NCBI GenBank assembly: GCA_946481035.1
Contig: CAMLNK010000338.1
Span: 1-5,560, forward strand
Reading direction: 5' to 3'
Source of the DNA: an uncultured Dyadobacter sp.
GTDB lineage: Bacteria > Bacteroidota > Bacteroidia > Cytophagales > Spirosomataceae
DNA: 5,560 nt
Shown: positions 1 through 4,779 of the stretch, one piece after another
How positions within the stretch are numbered: the stretch's first letter is position 1
Layout: each line of letters begins with the position of its first letter
Notes under the pieces: generated by a model
The model's database searches: none
What the model was told of the DNA's origin: nothing
The model's input: the letters and a program-made list of their open reading frames with translations, nothing else
Position numbers and translations under genes: made by a program

Positions 1-6
1 ACAATG

Positions 7-93
7 CTGATTACTATTTTTGTTAATTCATCAAATCAGTTCAATCTGAATGTACAAAATTGTACTGGTTGGTAATCAGGATTTTCAGTTCAA
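7..93. repeat. Cluster of short inverted and direct repeats upstream of the response regulator gene
   Basis: Three exact short repeats lie in this non-coding stretch. An 8-bp inverted pair, CTGATTAC at 7-14 and GTAATCAG at 72-79, brackets the region. A compact palindrome with arms GTACAA and TTGTAC (52-57 and 60-65) and a two-base centre lies inside it. The 9-mer TCAGTTCAA occurs twice, at 36-44 and 85-93, 49 bp apart. These are seen directly. A role as regulator binding sites for the downstream gene is inference, and chance cannot be excluded in AT-rich DNA. No gene is visible in 1-175. Confidence 0.35.
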
Positions 94-127
94 AGGCAAT
101 CATCAGGCTGGAAATTGATTGACCGGA

Positions 128-135
128 TTAATTTG
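128..135 (+). promoter_or_regulatory. Weak -7 promoter element of the response regulator gene
   Basis: TTAATTTG matches the Bacteroidota -7 consensus TAnnTTTG in all but the second base. It would place transcription start near 141 and give a leader of about 35 nt before the ATG at 176. No TTG is found at the expected 17-23 bp upstream, so the call is weak. Confidence 0.22.
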
Positions 136-175
136 ACACCAGTAGTTTTTTACATCCATTGGACCCAACCCATCC

Positions 176-796
176 ATGAAACACATACTGATCGCCGAAG
201 ACCATGCTGTCGTAAGAATCGGTACCAAACACCTCCTCAAATCACTAATTCCGGATTCAGCTATTTCGGATGTTGACGATTTTGATAAAATTCTTCAGGA
301 ACTCGAGACCAAGGCTTATGACCTCCTGATCCTGGATATCAATATTCCGGGTGGTAACACTACCAAGATGGTCGAAACCATCCGCGCCAAATCGCCGGGC
401 ATCAGAATCCTGATGTTTTCGAGCTATGACGAGCAACTCTACGGCCTGATGTACCTGCAAGCGGGAGCCGATGGTTATCTGTCGAAAGATGCGCCGGAAG
501 AAGAGTTCAAAACTGCCGTTATGAGCGTTCTCAACAACAAAAAGTACATGAGCGAAGATATGCAGCAAATGAATATCAACCGTCTCATTAATCCGAAGGA
601 ATACATGCCGGACCCGATCGTGAGCCTTTCACCCCGCGAGACCGACGTGATGAACCTTTTGAAGGAAGGCTTGGGAACCGCCAAAATTGCGGAAAAACTG
701 AACTTGCAGCTCTCTACCGTCAGTACTTACAAAGCCCGTATTTTCGAAAAGCTGGGCGTAAAGAACATCGTAGAGCTGATCACCAAGATTAAGTAA
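176..796 (+). CDS. NarL/FixJ-type response regulator with LuxR-family DNA-binding domain
   Basis: This is a two-component transcription regulator of 206 aa, the usual length for the NarL/FixJ class. The N-terminal receiver domain (about 1-120) has the acidic pair E8-D9, the likely phospho-acceptor D54 in LLILDINIP, the switch residue S82 and the conserved K104 in YLSKD. A linker leads to a LuxR-type helix-turn-helix (about 148-206) that starts with the typical LSPRE (151-155), with the recognition helix at about 180-190. Once phosphorylated by a sensor kinase, such proteins dimerise and bind promoters in the cytoplasm. No histidine kinase gene is visible, so within this window it is an orphan and its targets are unknown. 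The ATG at 176 is chosen because the receiver fold begins immediately (MKHILIAEDH). There is no clear Shine-Dalgarno, as is usual in Bacteroidota. A strong terminator follows, so it is probably transcribed alone or as the last gene of a unit starting upstream. Confidence 0.95.
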   Translation: MKHILIAEDHAVVRIGTKHLLKSLIPDSAISDVDDFDKILQELETKAYDLLILDINIPGGNTTKMVETIRAKSPGIRILMFSSYDEQLYGLMYLQAGADGYLSKDAPEEEFKTAVMSVLNNKKYMSEDMQQMNINRLINPKEYMPDPIVSLSPRETDVMNLLKEGLGTAKIAEKLNLQLSTVSTYKARIFEKLGVKNIVELITKIK

Positions 797-815
797 TTTA
801 ATTCTTACCATACCG

Positions 816-851
816 AAAGGGTTTCTGTACGAGGTGCAGAAACCTTTTTTT
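816..851 (+). terminator. Intrinsic terminator after the response regulator gene
   Basis: The arms GGTTTCTGTAC (820-830) and GTGCAGAAACC (834-844) pair over 11 bp with one G-U and a three-base loop (GAG). The stem extends outward through one G-U and three A-T pairs. The 3' arm runs into seven T (845-851). The hairpin begins 19 bp after the stop codon, as expected for a Rho-independent terminator. It separates the regulator from the methyltransferase gene 24 bp further on. Confidence 0.9.
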
Positions 852-874
852 ATGAAATCAATCGAGTAAAATTC

Positions 875-1405
875 ATGCGCAAGCTGAGTGTAGATGAAAT
901 GGACCGGATGTCGGTCGATGAGTTTAAAGAATCGGAAAAATTCCCGTTCGTGATCGTGCTGGACAATATCAGGAGCCTGAACAACATCGGATCGTTCTTC
1001 CGGACGGCGGATGCATTACGGGCGGAGAAAATAATGCTGTGCGGCTATACGCAGCAGCCGCCACACCGCGAGATCACGCGCAGCGCGCTTGGAGCCGAAA
1101 TGTCGGTTGCCTGGGAAAAATGCCCCAGCGTAGCGGAAGCAGTGAAAACGCTGAAATCGCAGGGATACAAGGTCTGGTGTGTGGAGCAGGCGGAAGGGAG
1201 TGTGCTGCTGCAAGATTTTGAACCCGATCCGGAGGCTCCTTACGCATTTGTATTTGGTAATGAGGTGGAAGGTGTGGATGATGCAGCTATTGCAGAGGCT
1301 GACGGCTGCCTGGAAATCCCTCAGTTCGGAACCAAGCATTCCTTCAACGTATCGGTGTCAGCGGGGATCGTATTGTGGGACTTTGTACGGAGAAAGATAA
1401 CATAA
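875..1405 (+). CDS. TrmH/SpoU-family RNA 2'-O-methyltransferase
   Basis: This is a predicted S-adenosylmethionine-dependent methyltransferase of the SPOUT class, which methylates ribose 2'-OH groups in tRNA or rRNA. All three SpoU motifs are present in 176 aa. Motif 1 is at about 29-47, LDNIRSLNNIGSFFRTADA, with N36, G39 and the catalytic-type R43. Motif 2 is FVFGNEVEGV at 125-134. Motif 3 is at about 148-164, IPQFGTKHSFNVSVSAG, including S156 and N158; here the usual leucine before N is F157. Motifs 2 and 3 form the knotted SAM pocket and the dimer interface. The protein lacks the extra N-terminal RNA-binding domain of the longer RlmB/TsnR-like members, so it is close to a bare catalytic domain with a short charged N-terminus. 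Substrate RNA and position cannot be read from the sequence; a tRNA target as for TrmH or TrmL is possible. The ATG at 875 follows the upstream terminator closely, and I saw no convincing promoter of its own. Confidence 0.9.
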   Translation: MRKLSVDEMDRMSVDEFKESEKFPFVIVLDNIRSLNNIGSFFRTADALRAEKIMLCGYTQQPPHREITRSALGAEMSVAWEKCPSVAEAVKTLKSQGYKVWCVEQAEGSVLLQDFEPDPEAPYAFVFGNEVEGVDDAAIAEADGCLEIPQFGTKHSFNVSVSAGIVLWDFVRRKIT

Positions 1406-1448
1406 AAATAATGTGAAAAATTTGCTATTTATAAATTAATAATGGGTA

Positions 1449-1478
1449 TTTGTAGGTTATTGCCTGATGGCAATTTTG
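1449..1478 (+). promoter_or_regulatory. Possible promoter of the histone-like gene
   Basis: TTTG at 1449-1452 and CAATTTTG at 1471-1478 are separated by 18 bp. This fits the Bacteroidota arrangement TTG-N17-23-TAnnTTTG with one mismatch in the -7 element. The sequence just upstream (1405-1450) is strongly AT-rich and includes the perfect palindrome ATTTATAAAT (1427-1436). Transcription would start near 1484, leaving a leader of about 60 nt. The element overlaps a hairpin (1459-1474), so the two readings compete. Confidence 0.3.
1459..1477 (+). terminator. Short hairpin with T-tract, possible weak terminator of the methyltransferase gene
   Basis: ATTGCC (1459-1464) and GGCAAT (1469-1474) form a perfect 6-bp stem around the loop TGAT, followed by TTT (1475-1477). 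It lies 53 bp after the methyltransferase stop codon. The stem is short and the T-tract brief, so termination would be weak. It also sits between the candidate -33 and -7 elements of the next gene, so it could instead be an operator. Confidence 0.35.
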
Positions 1479-1544
1479 ACGCGTTACAGCTCCTTTTCGG
1501 GGCAATGCTTCATGTATCATTTATGAATTCTTAATATCAGATTT

Positions 1545-1991
1545 ATGAAATCCGCTACCAAGAAGTTATCGACAGAGATTGCTGAGACACTCACCGGAAA
1601 GATTGAAGCAGTCACTGCCGGCTCGAAAAAAATAAAGAAATCGATCGAGAAAGCGGCCGCCAAACTGGCTAAGAAAGTAGCCAAGTTTGAAAAAGAAACC
1701 CTCAAGAAAAAGGCTAAGGAAGCCAAAAACGCGGAGAAAAAAGTAAAGGATAAAAAAGAAGGCAAGAAGGCCAAGGCCCAGAAAAAAGATAAAGTGGCAG
1801 AGCTGGTGGCGGCGGCATCGTCCAAGGCTCCTGTGGCTGCGCCTGCCAAGCCGACCGTTGGCAAAGAAGCCAGCGCTCCCAAGCCCGTTGCAAAGGCAGC
1901 TGCGCCGAAAGCTGCACCTGCCAGGCCTGCTGCAAAACCAGCGGCAGCTCCGAAAGCAGAAGCAACGACTCCCGCACCCGAAAAAGCATAA
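1545..1991 (+). CDS. Lysine/alanine-rich histone H1-like protein
   Basis: This encodes a 148-aa, very basic, low-complexity protein with about 39 Lys and 40 Ala, over half of all residues. Residues 1-83 are rich in Lys, Glu and Ala and look helical or coiled-coil-forming, with dense Lys runs at 43-83. Residues 84-95 are a short Ala-rich hydrophobic stretch (VAELVAAASS). From about 95 to the end the chain is an extended Ala/Pro/Lys tail with irregular AAPK, ARPAAKPAA and similar units. This tail resembles eukaryotic histone H1 and bacterial H1-like proteins such as AlgP, and suggests binding to DNA or another polyanion and a nucleoid role. That function is inferred from composition, since no folded domain is recognised. 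There is no signal peptide. The Lys codons mix AAA and AAG and the tail is GC-richer. The ATG at 1545 is the first in frame with the Lys-rich region, and no Shine-Dalgarno is seen. A strong hairpin follows, so the gene is probably monocistronic. Confidence 0.8.
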   Translation: MKSATKKLSTEIAETLTGKIEAVTAGSKKIKKSIEKAAAKLAKKVAKFEKETLKKKAKEAKNAEKKVKDKKEGKKAKAQKKDKVAELVAAASSKAPVAAPAKPTVGKEASAPKPVAKAAAPKAAPARPAAKPAAAPKAEATTPAPEKA

Positions 1992-2009
1992 TTTTCAGGG
2001 AAATATTCG

Positions 2010-2047
2010 AAACGACCAGTAGCGGCATTACCGTTACTGGTCGTTTT
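2010..2047 (+). terminator. Strong hairpin terminator between the histone-like gene and pgeF
   Basis: The arms 2010-2025 (AAACGACCAGTAGCGG) and 2031-2046 (CCGTTACTGGTCGTTT) pair over 16 bp with a single G-U, around the loop CATTA. On the + strand the stem ends in TTTT, 18 bp after the histone-like stop codon. On the - strand it ends in TTT only, so it may also stop pgeF transcription, but less efficiently. It lies between two convergent genes. Confidence 0.88.
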
Positions 2048-2056
2048 GCGTTTGGG

Positions 2057-2827
2057 TCAGCTCTTTCGGCCAATCGTAACGAGCAACCGGCCGGTCAGGC
2101 CTTTCTCGGCGCGGTGTGAGAAATAATCGTGGTTATGAACGACTGTCGAATAGGGCGATACCTCAATATTGCCTGGCTTTACGCCGCTGCGGATCAACTG
2201 ATCGCGGTTGGAGGCTTTCAGGTCTACGAAAAACTTACCGGTGCTGTCGTCCCGGCGTTTATAGATGGGGGTGAAATGCTGCGCCACATCATCGCCTACT
2301 TCAAAGCTGCATTCATCAATGCAAGTGCCTACATATCCGACGCAATCTTCGGGCCTGGTACCGTAGTTTGCCTGCATCAGCGCTGCCGTTTTTTCGACGA
2401 TCCCGGCAACGGTTCCGCGCCATCCCGCGTGAATGGCCGCGACGGCGCCCGTGACCGGATCGTAAATCAGAATCGGCGTACAGTCGGCGACGGTTACCGC
2501 CAGCTGGATGCCCCTTACATTCGTTACAAGGGCATCGAATCCTTCGAAACGGGCCGGCGAGGTCACCGTTACGATGTCGGTACCATGCACCTGATGCGCT
2601 TTTGCGACGCTTTCGAAAGGAATACCGAGCGCTTCGAAGAATATCAGATTGTTTTGCATGATGTTTTCAGGCGTATCCTGCGAGCCGCCGAGGTTCAGCG
2701 ATGTATAATGGCCGGTACTTACGCCGCCGTGGCGGGTGCTTTCGGCCGCAACCAGTTCGGGGAATTGGTTAAATATCTGTGGTTTACGGAATATCAGGTG
2801 TTTGTCGGTGGTGGGGGAAGCAAGCAT
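2057..2827 (-). CDS. pgeF: Peptidoglycan editing factor PgeF (YfiH/DUF152, 'laccase' family)
   Basis: This protein belongs to the YfiH/PgeF family (DUF152). In E. coli the family removes L-Ser wrongly joined to UDP-MurNAc, keeping muropeptides correct. Relatives, including human LACC1/FAMIN, act on purine nucleosides, and the older name is polyphenol oxidase/laccase. Numbered from the ATG at 2827 (256 aa; E. coli protein about 243), the family signatures are STRHGGVS (30-37), SLNLG (43-47), HQVHG (78-82), ADCTPIL (114-120) and IHAGWRGT (132-139). The expected metal/catalytic trio H81, C116 and H133 is complete. The C-terminal block YFSHRAEKGLTGR matches the usual FFSYRRD..TGR; the Cys often found just before it (CTY) is Ser here (YSTVV, 226-230). 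A TTG ten codons upstream at 2857 also opens the frame, but a -7-like element covers it and the family does not need those residues, so I choose the ATG. Its cytoplasmic job is cell-wall precursor quality control. It is convergent with the histone-like gene and divergent from the glycosyltransferase. Confidence 0.93.
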   Translation of the reverse strand: MLASPTTDKHLIFRKPQIFNQFPELVAAESTRHGGVSTGHYTSLNLGGSQDTPENIMQNNLIFFEALGIPFESVAKAHQVHGTDIVTVTSPARFEGFDALVTNVRGIQLAVTVADCTPILIYDPVTGAVAAIHAGWRGTVAGIVEKTAALMQANYGTRPEDCVGYVGTCIDECSFEVGDDVAQHFTPIYKRRDDSTGKFFVDLKASNRDQLIRSGVKPGNIEVSPYSTVVHNHDYFSHRAEKGLTGRLLVTIGRKS

Positions 2828-2854
2828 TCGTCTGGTATTTATGGAAAACGGTAC

Positions 2855-2862
2855 CAAAATTA
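2855..2862 (-). promoter_or_regulatory. -7 promoter element of pgeF
   Basis: Read on the - strand, 2862-2855 is TAATTTTG, a perfect match to TAnnTTTG. Transcription would start near 2849 and give a leader of about 20 nt to the ATG at 2827. There is no TTG at the usual -33 spacing. The element overlaps the alternative TTG start codon at 2857, which argues that the ATG at 2827 is the true start. Confidence 0.42.
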
Positions 2863-2960
2863 AACGATCACGCCGCCGGATTCATTTCGGACCGAATTTA
2901 TTTTGACGCATTGCCGTTATGTGCCCGGGAGTTGCCGGTAAAATAACCGTAAAATAGCGC

Positions 2961-2998
2961 GGCACAGATTTTGAAGAGAATTCAGCTAAATTTGTGCC
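2961..2998. repeat. Imperfect 10-bp inverted repeat over the glycosyltransferase promoter
   Basis: GGCACAGATT (2961-2970) and AATTTGTGCC (2989-2998) are inverted copies differing at one base (a G-U in RNA), separated by 18 bp. The right arm overlaps the -7 element at 2987-2994, so a dimeric regulator binding here would cover the promoter. The spacer holds the small palindrome GAATTC. The symmetry is seen directly; the operator role is inference. Confidence 0.4.
2987..2994 (+). promoter_or_regulatory. -7 promoter element of the glycosyltransferase gene
   Basis: TAAATTTG is a perfect match to the Bacteroidota TAnnTTTG element. Transcription would start near 3000, about 30 nt before the ATG at 3032. 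The nearest upstream TTG (2971-2973) is only 13 bp away, shorter than the usual 17-23 bp, so the -33 part is poor or absent. Confidence 0.45.
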
Positions 2999-3031
2999 AA
3001 GCGACTCCGCTTATTCAATGAAACAGTGACT

Positions 3032-4024
3032 ATGATAAAAGTGAGCGTGTGTGTAGTCACCTACAACCACGAAAAATTTGTAGCAAAAATGCTGGATTCG
3101 ATCCTGATGCAGCAGACTACATTTGATTTCGAGATCATTGTGGGAGATGATTTATCCAAAGACAACACCCGGGCGATATTAACCGAATACCAGCAGCGTT
3201 TCCCCGATAAGATCAGGCTTTTGTTACATCCGAAAAACATGGGCCTTAATGGAAAGTTCAATGCATTAGCCACCTTTGCCGCGGCAAAAGGAGAGTATAT
3301 CGCTCAGTTTGATGGTGATGATTACCTGCTGGTCCCGGACAAGCTGCAAAAGCAGGTTGAAATGCTGGACGCGAATCCGCATTACTCCGCCAGTTTCCAT
3401 AATGCAAAGGTAATCTACGATGACAATGCGGCGCCGCCACACCTTGTCAACTGGATTAATAAGAAAGAATTTACTGTCGACGACCTTATTGGCGAAGATG
3501 AACTGTGCTTTATCGCAACGTCGAGCCTGATGTTCCGGCGAGAGGACTTTGCTAAAAACCCGGACCCTGAATGGACCAACCTTTCGACCAGCGGCGATAT
3601 TCCGCGCAATATCATGCTCGCAACCCGCGGGCCGATCGGTTATATCGATGAAGTAATGTCGGTGTACCGGAAGCAAAGGGGAGGGGCGAGCTTTGCGGAT
3701 AACCATTATGGGAAGGATTTCCTTTTCAACCGCATTGAAATGTATTCCAATATCGATAAGGAATTGAAATACAAATACCACGACCGGCTCACGAAAAATA
3801 TCGCGACCTACTACTATAAAATGCTGTTTTCGAGGGAGTATGGCAACAGTTACTGGCCGAGGGTCAAATACGCAGTGAAATACCTTTCGATGGGCGAGCC
3901 TTCGCCGGAGCGGAAAAAGGAGGTGATCCGCGACTTTATTATCCCGCCGTTTTTTATGAAGGTTTACAGCTTCTTCGCTTTGAATCTCTACAATCTGAAA
4001 AGCAAGCTGTCGGGACAGAGCTGA
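3032..4024 (+). CDS. Family 2 glycosyltransferase
   Basis: This is a GT-A fold, GT2-family enzyme of 330 aa, predicted to transfer a sugar from a nucleotide-sugar donor to a surface polysaccharide, O-antigen or other glycoconjugate acceptor. Numbered from the ATG at 3032, it opens with the typical first strand VSVCVVTYNHEKF (4-16). The nucleotide-binding acidic pair D39-D40 follows in IIVGDD, then the metal-binding DXD-type motif DGDD at 94-97. A later segment, TSSLMFRRE (163-171), is followed by GDIP (188-191), where D189 is a candidate catalytic base, and by IGYIDEVMSVYR (202-213), common in Bacteroidota GT2 proteins. No transmembrane segment is clear. The C-terminus (about 300-325) is aromatic and basic and might touch the membrane. 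A GTG at 3026 would add only two residues; the ATG is preferred because the fold starts right after it. Donor and acceptor sugars cannot be inferred, and no other polysaccharide genes are nearby in the window. Confidence 0.92.
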   Translation: MIKVSVCVVTYNHEKFVAKMLDSILMQQTTFDFEIIVGDDLSKDNTRAILTEYQQRFPDKIRLLLHPKNMGLNGKFNALATFAAAKGEYIAQFDGDDYLLVPDKLQKQVEMLDANPHYSASFHNAKVIYDDNAAPPHLVNWINKKEFTVDDLIGEDELCFIATSSLMFRREDFAKNPDPEWTNLSTSGDIPRNIMLATRGPIGYIDEVMSVYRKQRGGASFADNHYGKDFLFNRIEMYSNIDKELKYKYHDRLTKNIATYYYKMLFSREYGNSYWPRVKYAVKYLSMGEPSPERKKEVIRDFIIPPFFMKVYSFFALNLYNLKSKLSGQS

Positions 4025-4030
4025 TAACGA

Positions 4031-4064
4031 AAAAGGGCCGATTCGATGGAACCGGCCCTCTTTT
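4031..4064. terminator. Bidirectional terminator between the glycosyltransferase and DinB genes
   Basis: AGGGCCG (4034-4040) and CGGCCCT (4053-4059) form a 7-bp GC-rich stem around a 12-nt loop. On the + strand it ends in CTTTT (4060-4064). On the - strand the stem is followed by a run of T (complement of the A run at 4030-4034). It lies 9 bp after the glycosyltransferase stop and just beyond the DinB stop, so it can serve both convergent genes. Confidence 0.85.
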
Positions 4065-4066
4065 GA

Positions 4067-4579
4067 TTAGAACAACTTTTCCTGTGGAGGTGTGGCTCCT
4101 TTCAAACGGATGTAAGGGGTAGTCTGGCCGCGGTGGTGGGTTTGGTGCTCAAATGCTTTTTCAAACGCCACGCCGGCTTTCATGTCCATTCCGAATACCT
4201 TCACGTCCTTGCCGAGATCAGCGTCGGTCATGCCTTTCAATGCTGCGAGTACGAAATCGTAGCTTTCCATAACACCTTTAGTTACGGCAGCCTTCGATTG
4301 ATCCGCTCTTTTTTCGAGAGATCCGTCTGGTTTCGCTTTGCCTGATGCAGCCGAAATGAACGCGTAGTTAGCATCGCCAAGGTGGTCCATTTGTGCAGCA
4401 AATGAGCGGATTTCAGCGGTAGGTTTCAGCGCGTAGCCATCTTCGGGCATCGCATCCAGGTATTCTTTGGTGAATGCCTTTGCGCGTTCCCAATCTTTAA
4501 TGTACTTGGCAGTCATGGTTTGTGCGGAAGCCACTTTTCCCGCCACTAAAAGCATACAGATAATAGCAATTTTTTTCAT
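4067..4579 (-). CDS. Exported DinB-superfamily protein
   Basis: This is a 170-aa member of the DinB/YfiT-like four-helix metalloprotein superfamily. With the ATG at 4579 it begins with a classical signal peptide: MKK, a hydrophobic core (4-14), and an Ala-Ser-Ala cleavage site at 17-19 leaving Gln20 first. C8 does not sit in a lipobox, so a soluble periplasmic protein is expected. The usual metal-binding triad is present: H66 in QMDHLGDAN, then H145 and H149 in EHQTHHRGQ (144-152), the HHRGQ block being the hallmark of the family. Many relatives are cytoplasmic thiol-dependent transferases or damage-induced proteins of unknown activity, so the reaction here is unknown. The frame stays open to an ATG at 4714, but that adds 45 residues ahead of a perfect signal peptide and lies upstream of a good promoter at 4615-4645. 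The 4579 start is therefore much more likely. The leader is A-rich, with no Shine-Dalgarno. Confidence 0.88.
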   Translation of the reverse strand: MKKIAIICMLLVAGKVASAQTMTAKYIKDWERAKAFTKEYLDAMPEDGYALKPTAEIRSFAAQMDHLGDANYAFISAASGKAKPDGSLEKRADQSKAAVTKGVMESYDFVLAALKGMTDADLGKDVKVFGMDMKAGVAFEKAFEHQTHHRGQTTPYIRLKGATPPQEKLF

Positions 4580-4614
4580 TCGATTTTTGTGTTTGGTGGT
4601 TGATATATTTTCGC

Positions 4615-4645
4615 GAAAGGTAACGGTATGGAATGCGATTGTCAA
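4615..4645 (-). promoter_or_regulatory. Promoter of the DinB-family gene
   Basis: On the - strand TTGACA (4645-4640) is followed by TACCTTTC (4622-4615). The gap between TTG and the -7 element is 20 bp. This fits the Bacteroidota TTG-N17-23-TAnnTTTG pattern with one mismatch at the last base. Transcription would start near 4608, about 30 nt before the ATG at 4579. It lies downstream of the longer alternative start at 4714 and so supports the shorter protein. Confidence 0.55.
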
Positions 4646-4779
4646 TATGGTAATCAAATATTTAACTAATGGTAATGTTTTGATCGGTGACATTTGAATG
4701 GACCTGACTTTCAAGAAAATCCTGCTGAGATCGTTGAGGTTAAGCCGGTTATTATTTTATTTACCATCCACACCCATTA

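Noticed and set aside
1517..2073. Two - strand open frames opposite the histone-like gene, with hydrophobic Leu/Ala/Phe-rich translations resembling membrane proteins
   Set aside because: They are the complements of Lys/Ala/Glu-rich codons (AAG/AAA reads as Leu/Phe, GCN as Gly/Ala/Ser), so the apparent membrane character is an artefact.
2129..2863. Long + strand open frame (244 codons) opposite pgeF
   Set aside because: It lies almost wholly antisense to a gene with clear family motifs. Its translation shows no domain, and long antisense frames are common opposite GC-rich codons.
4580..4714. 45-residue N-terminal extension of the DinB protein from the ATG at 4714
   Set aside because: It precedes a complete signal peptide, and the best promoter (4615-4645) lies inside it.
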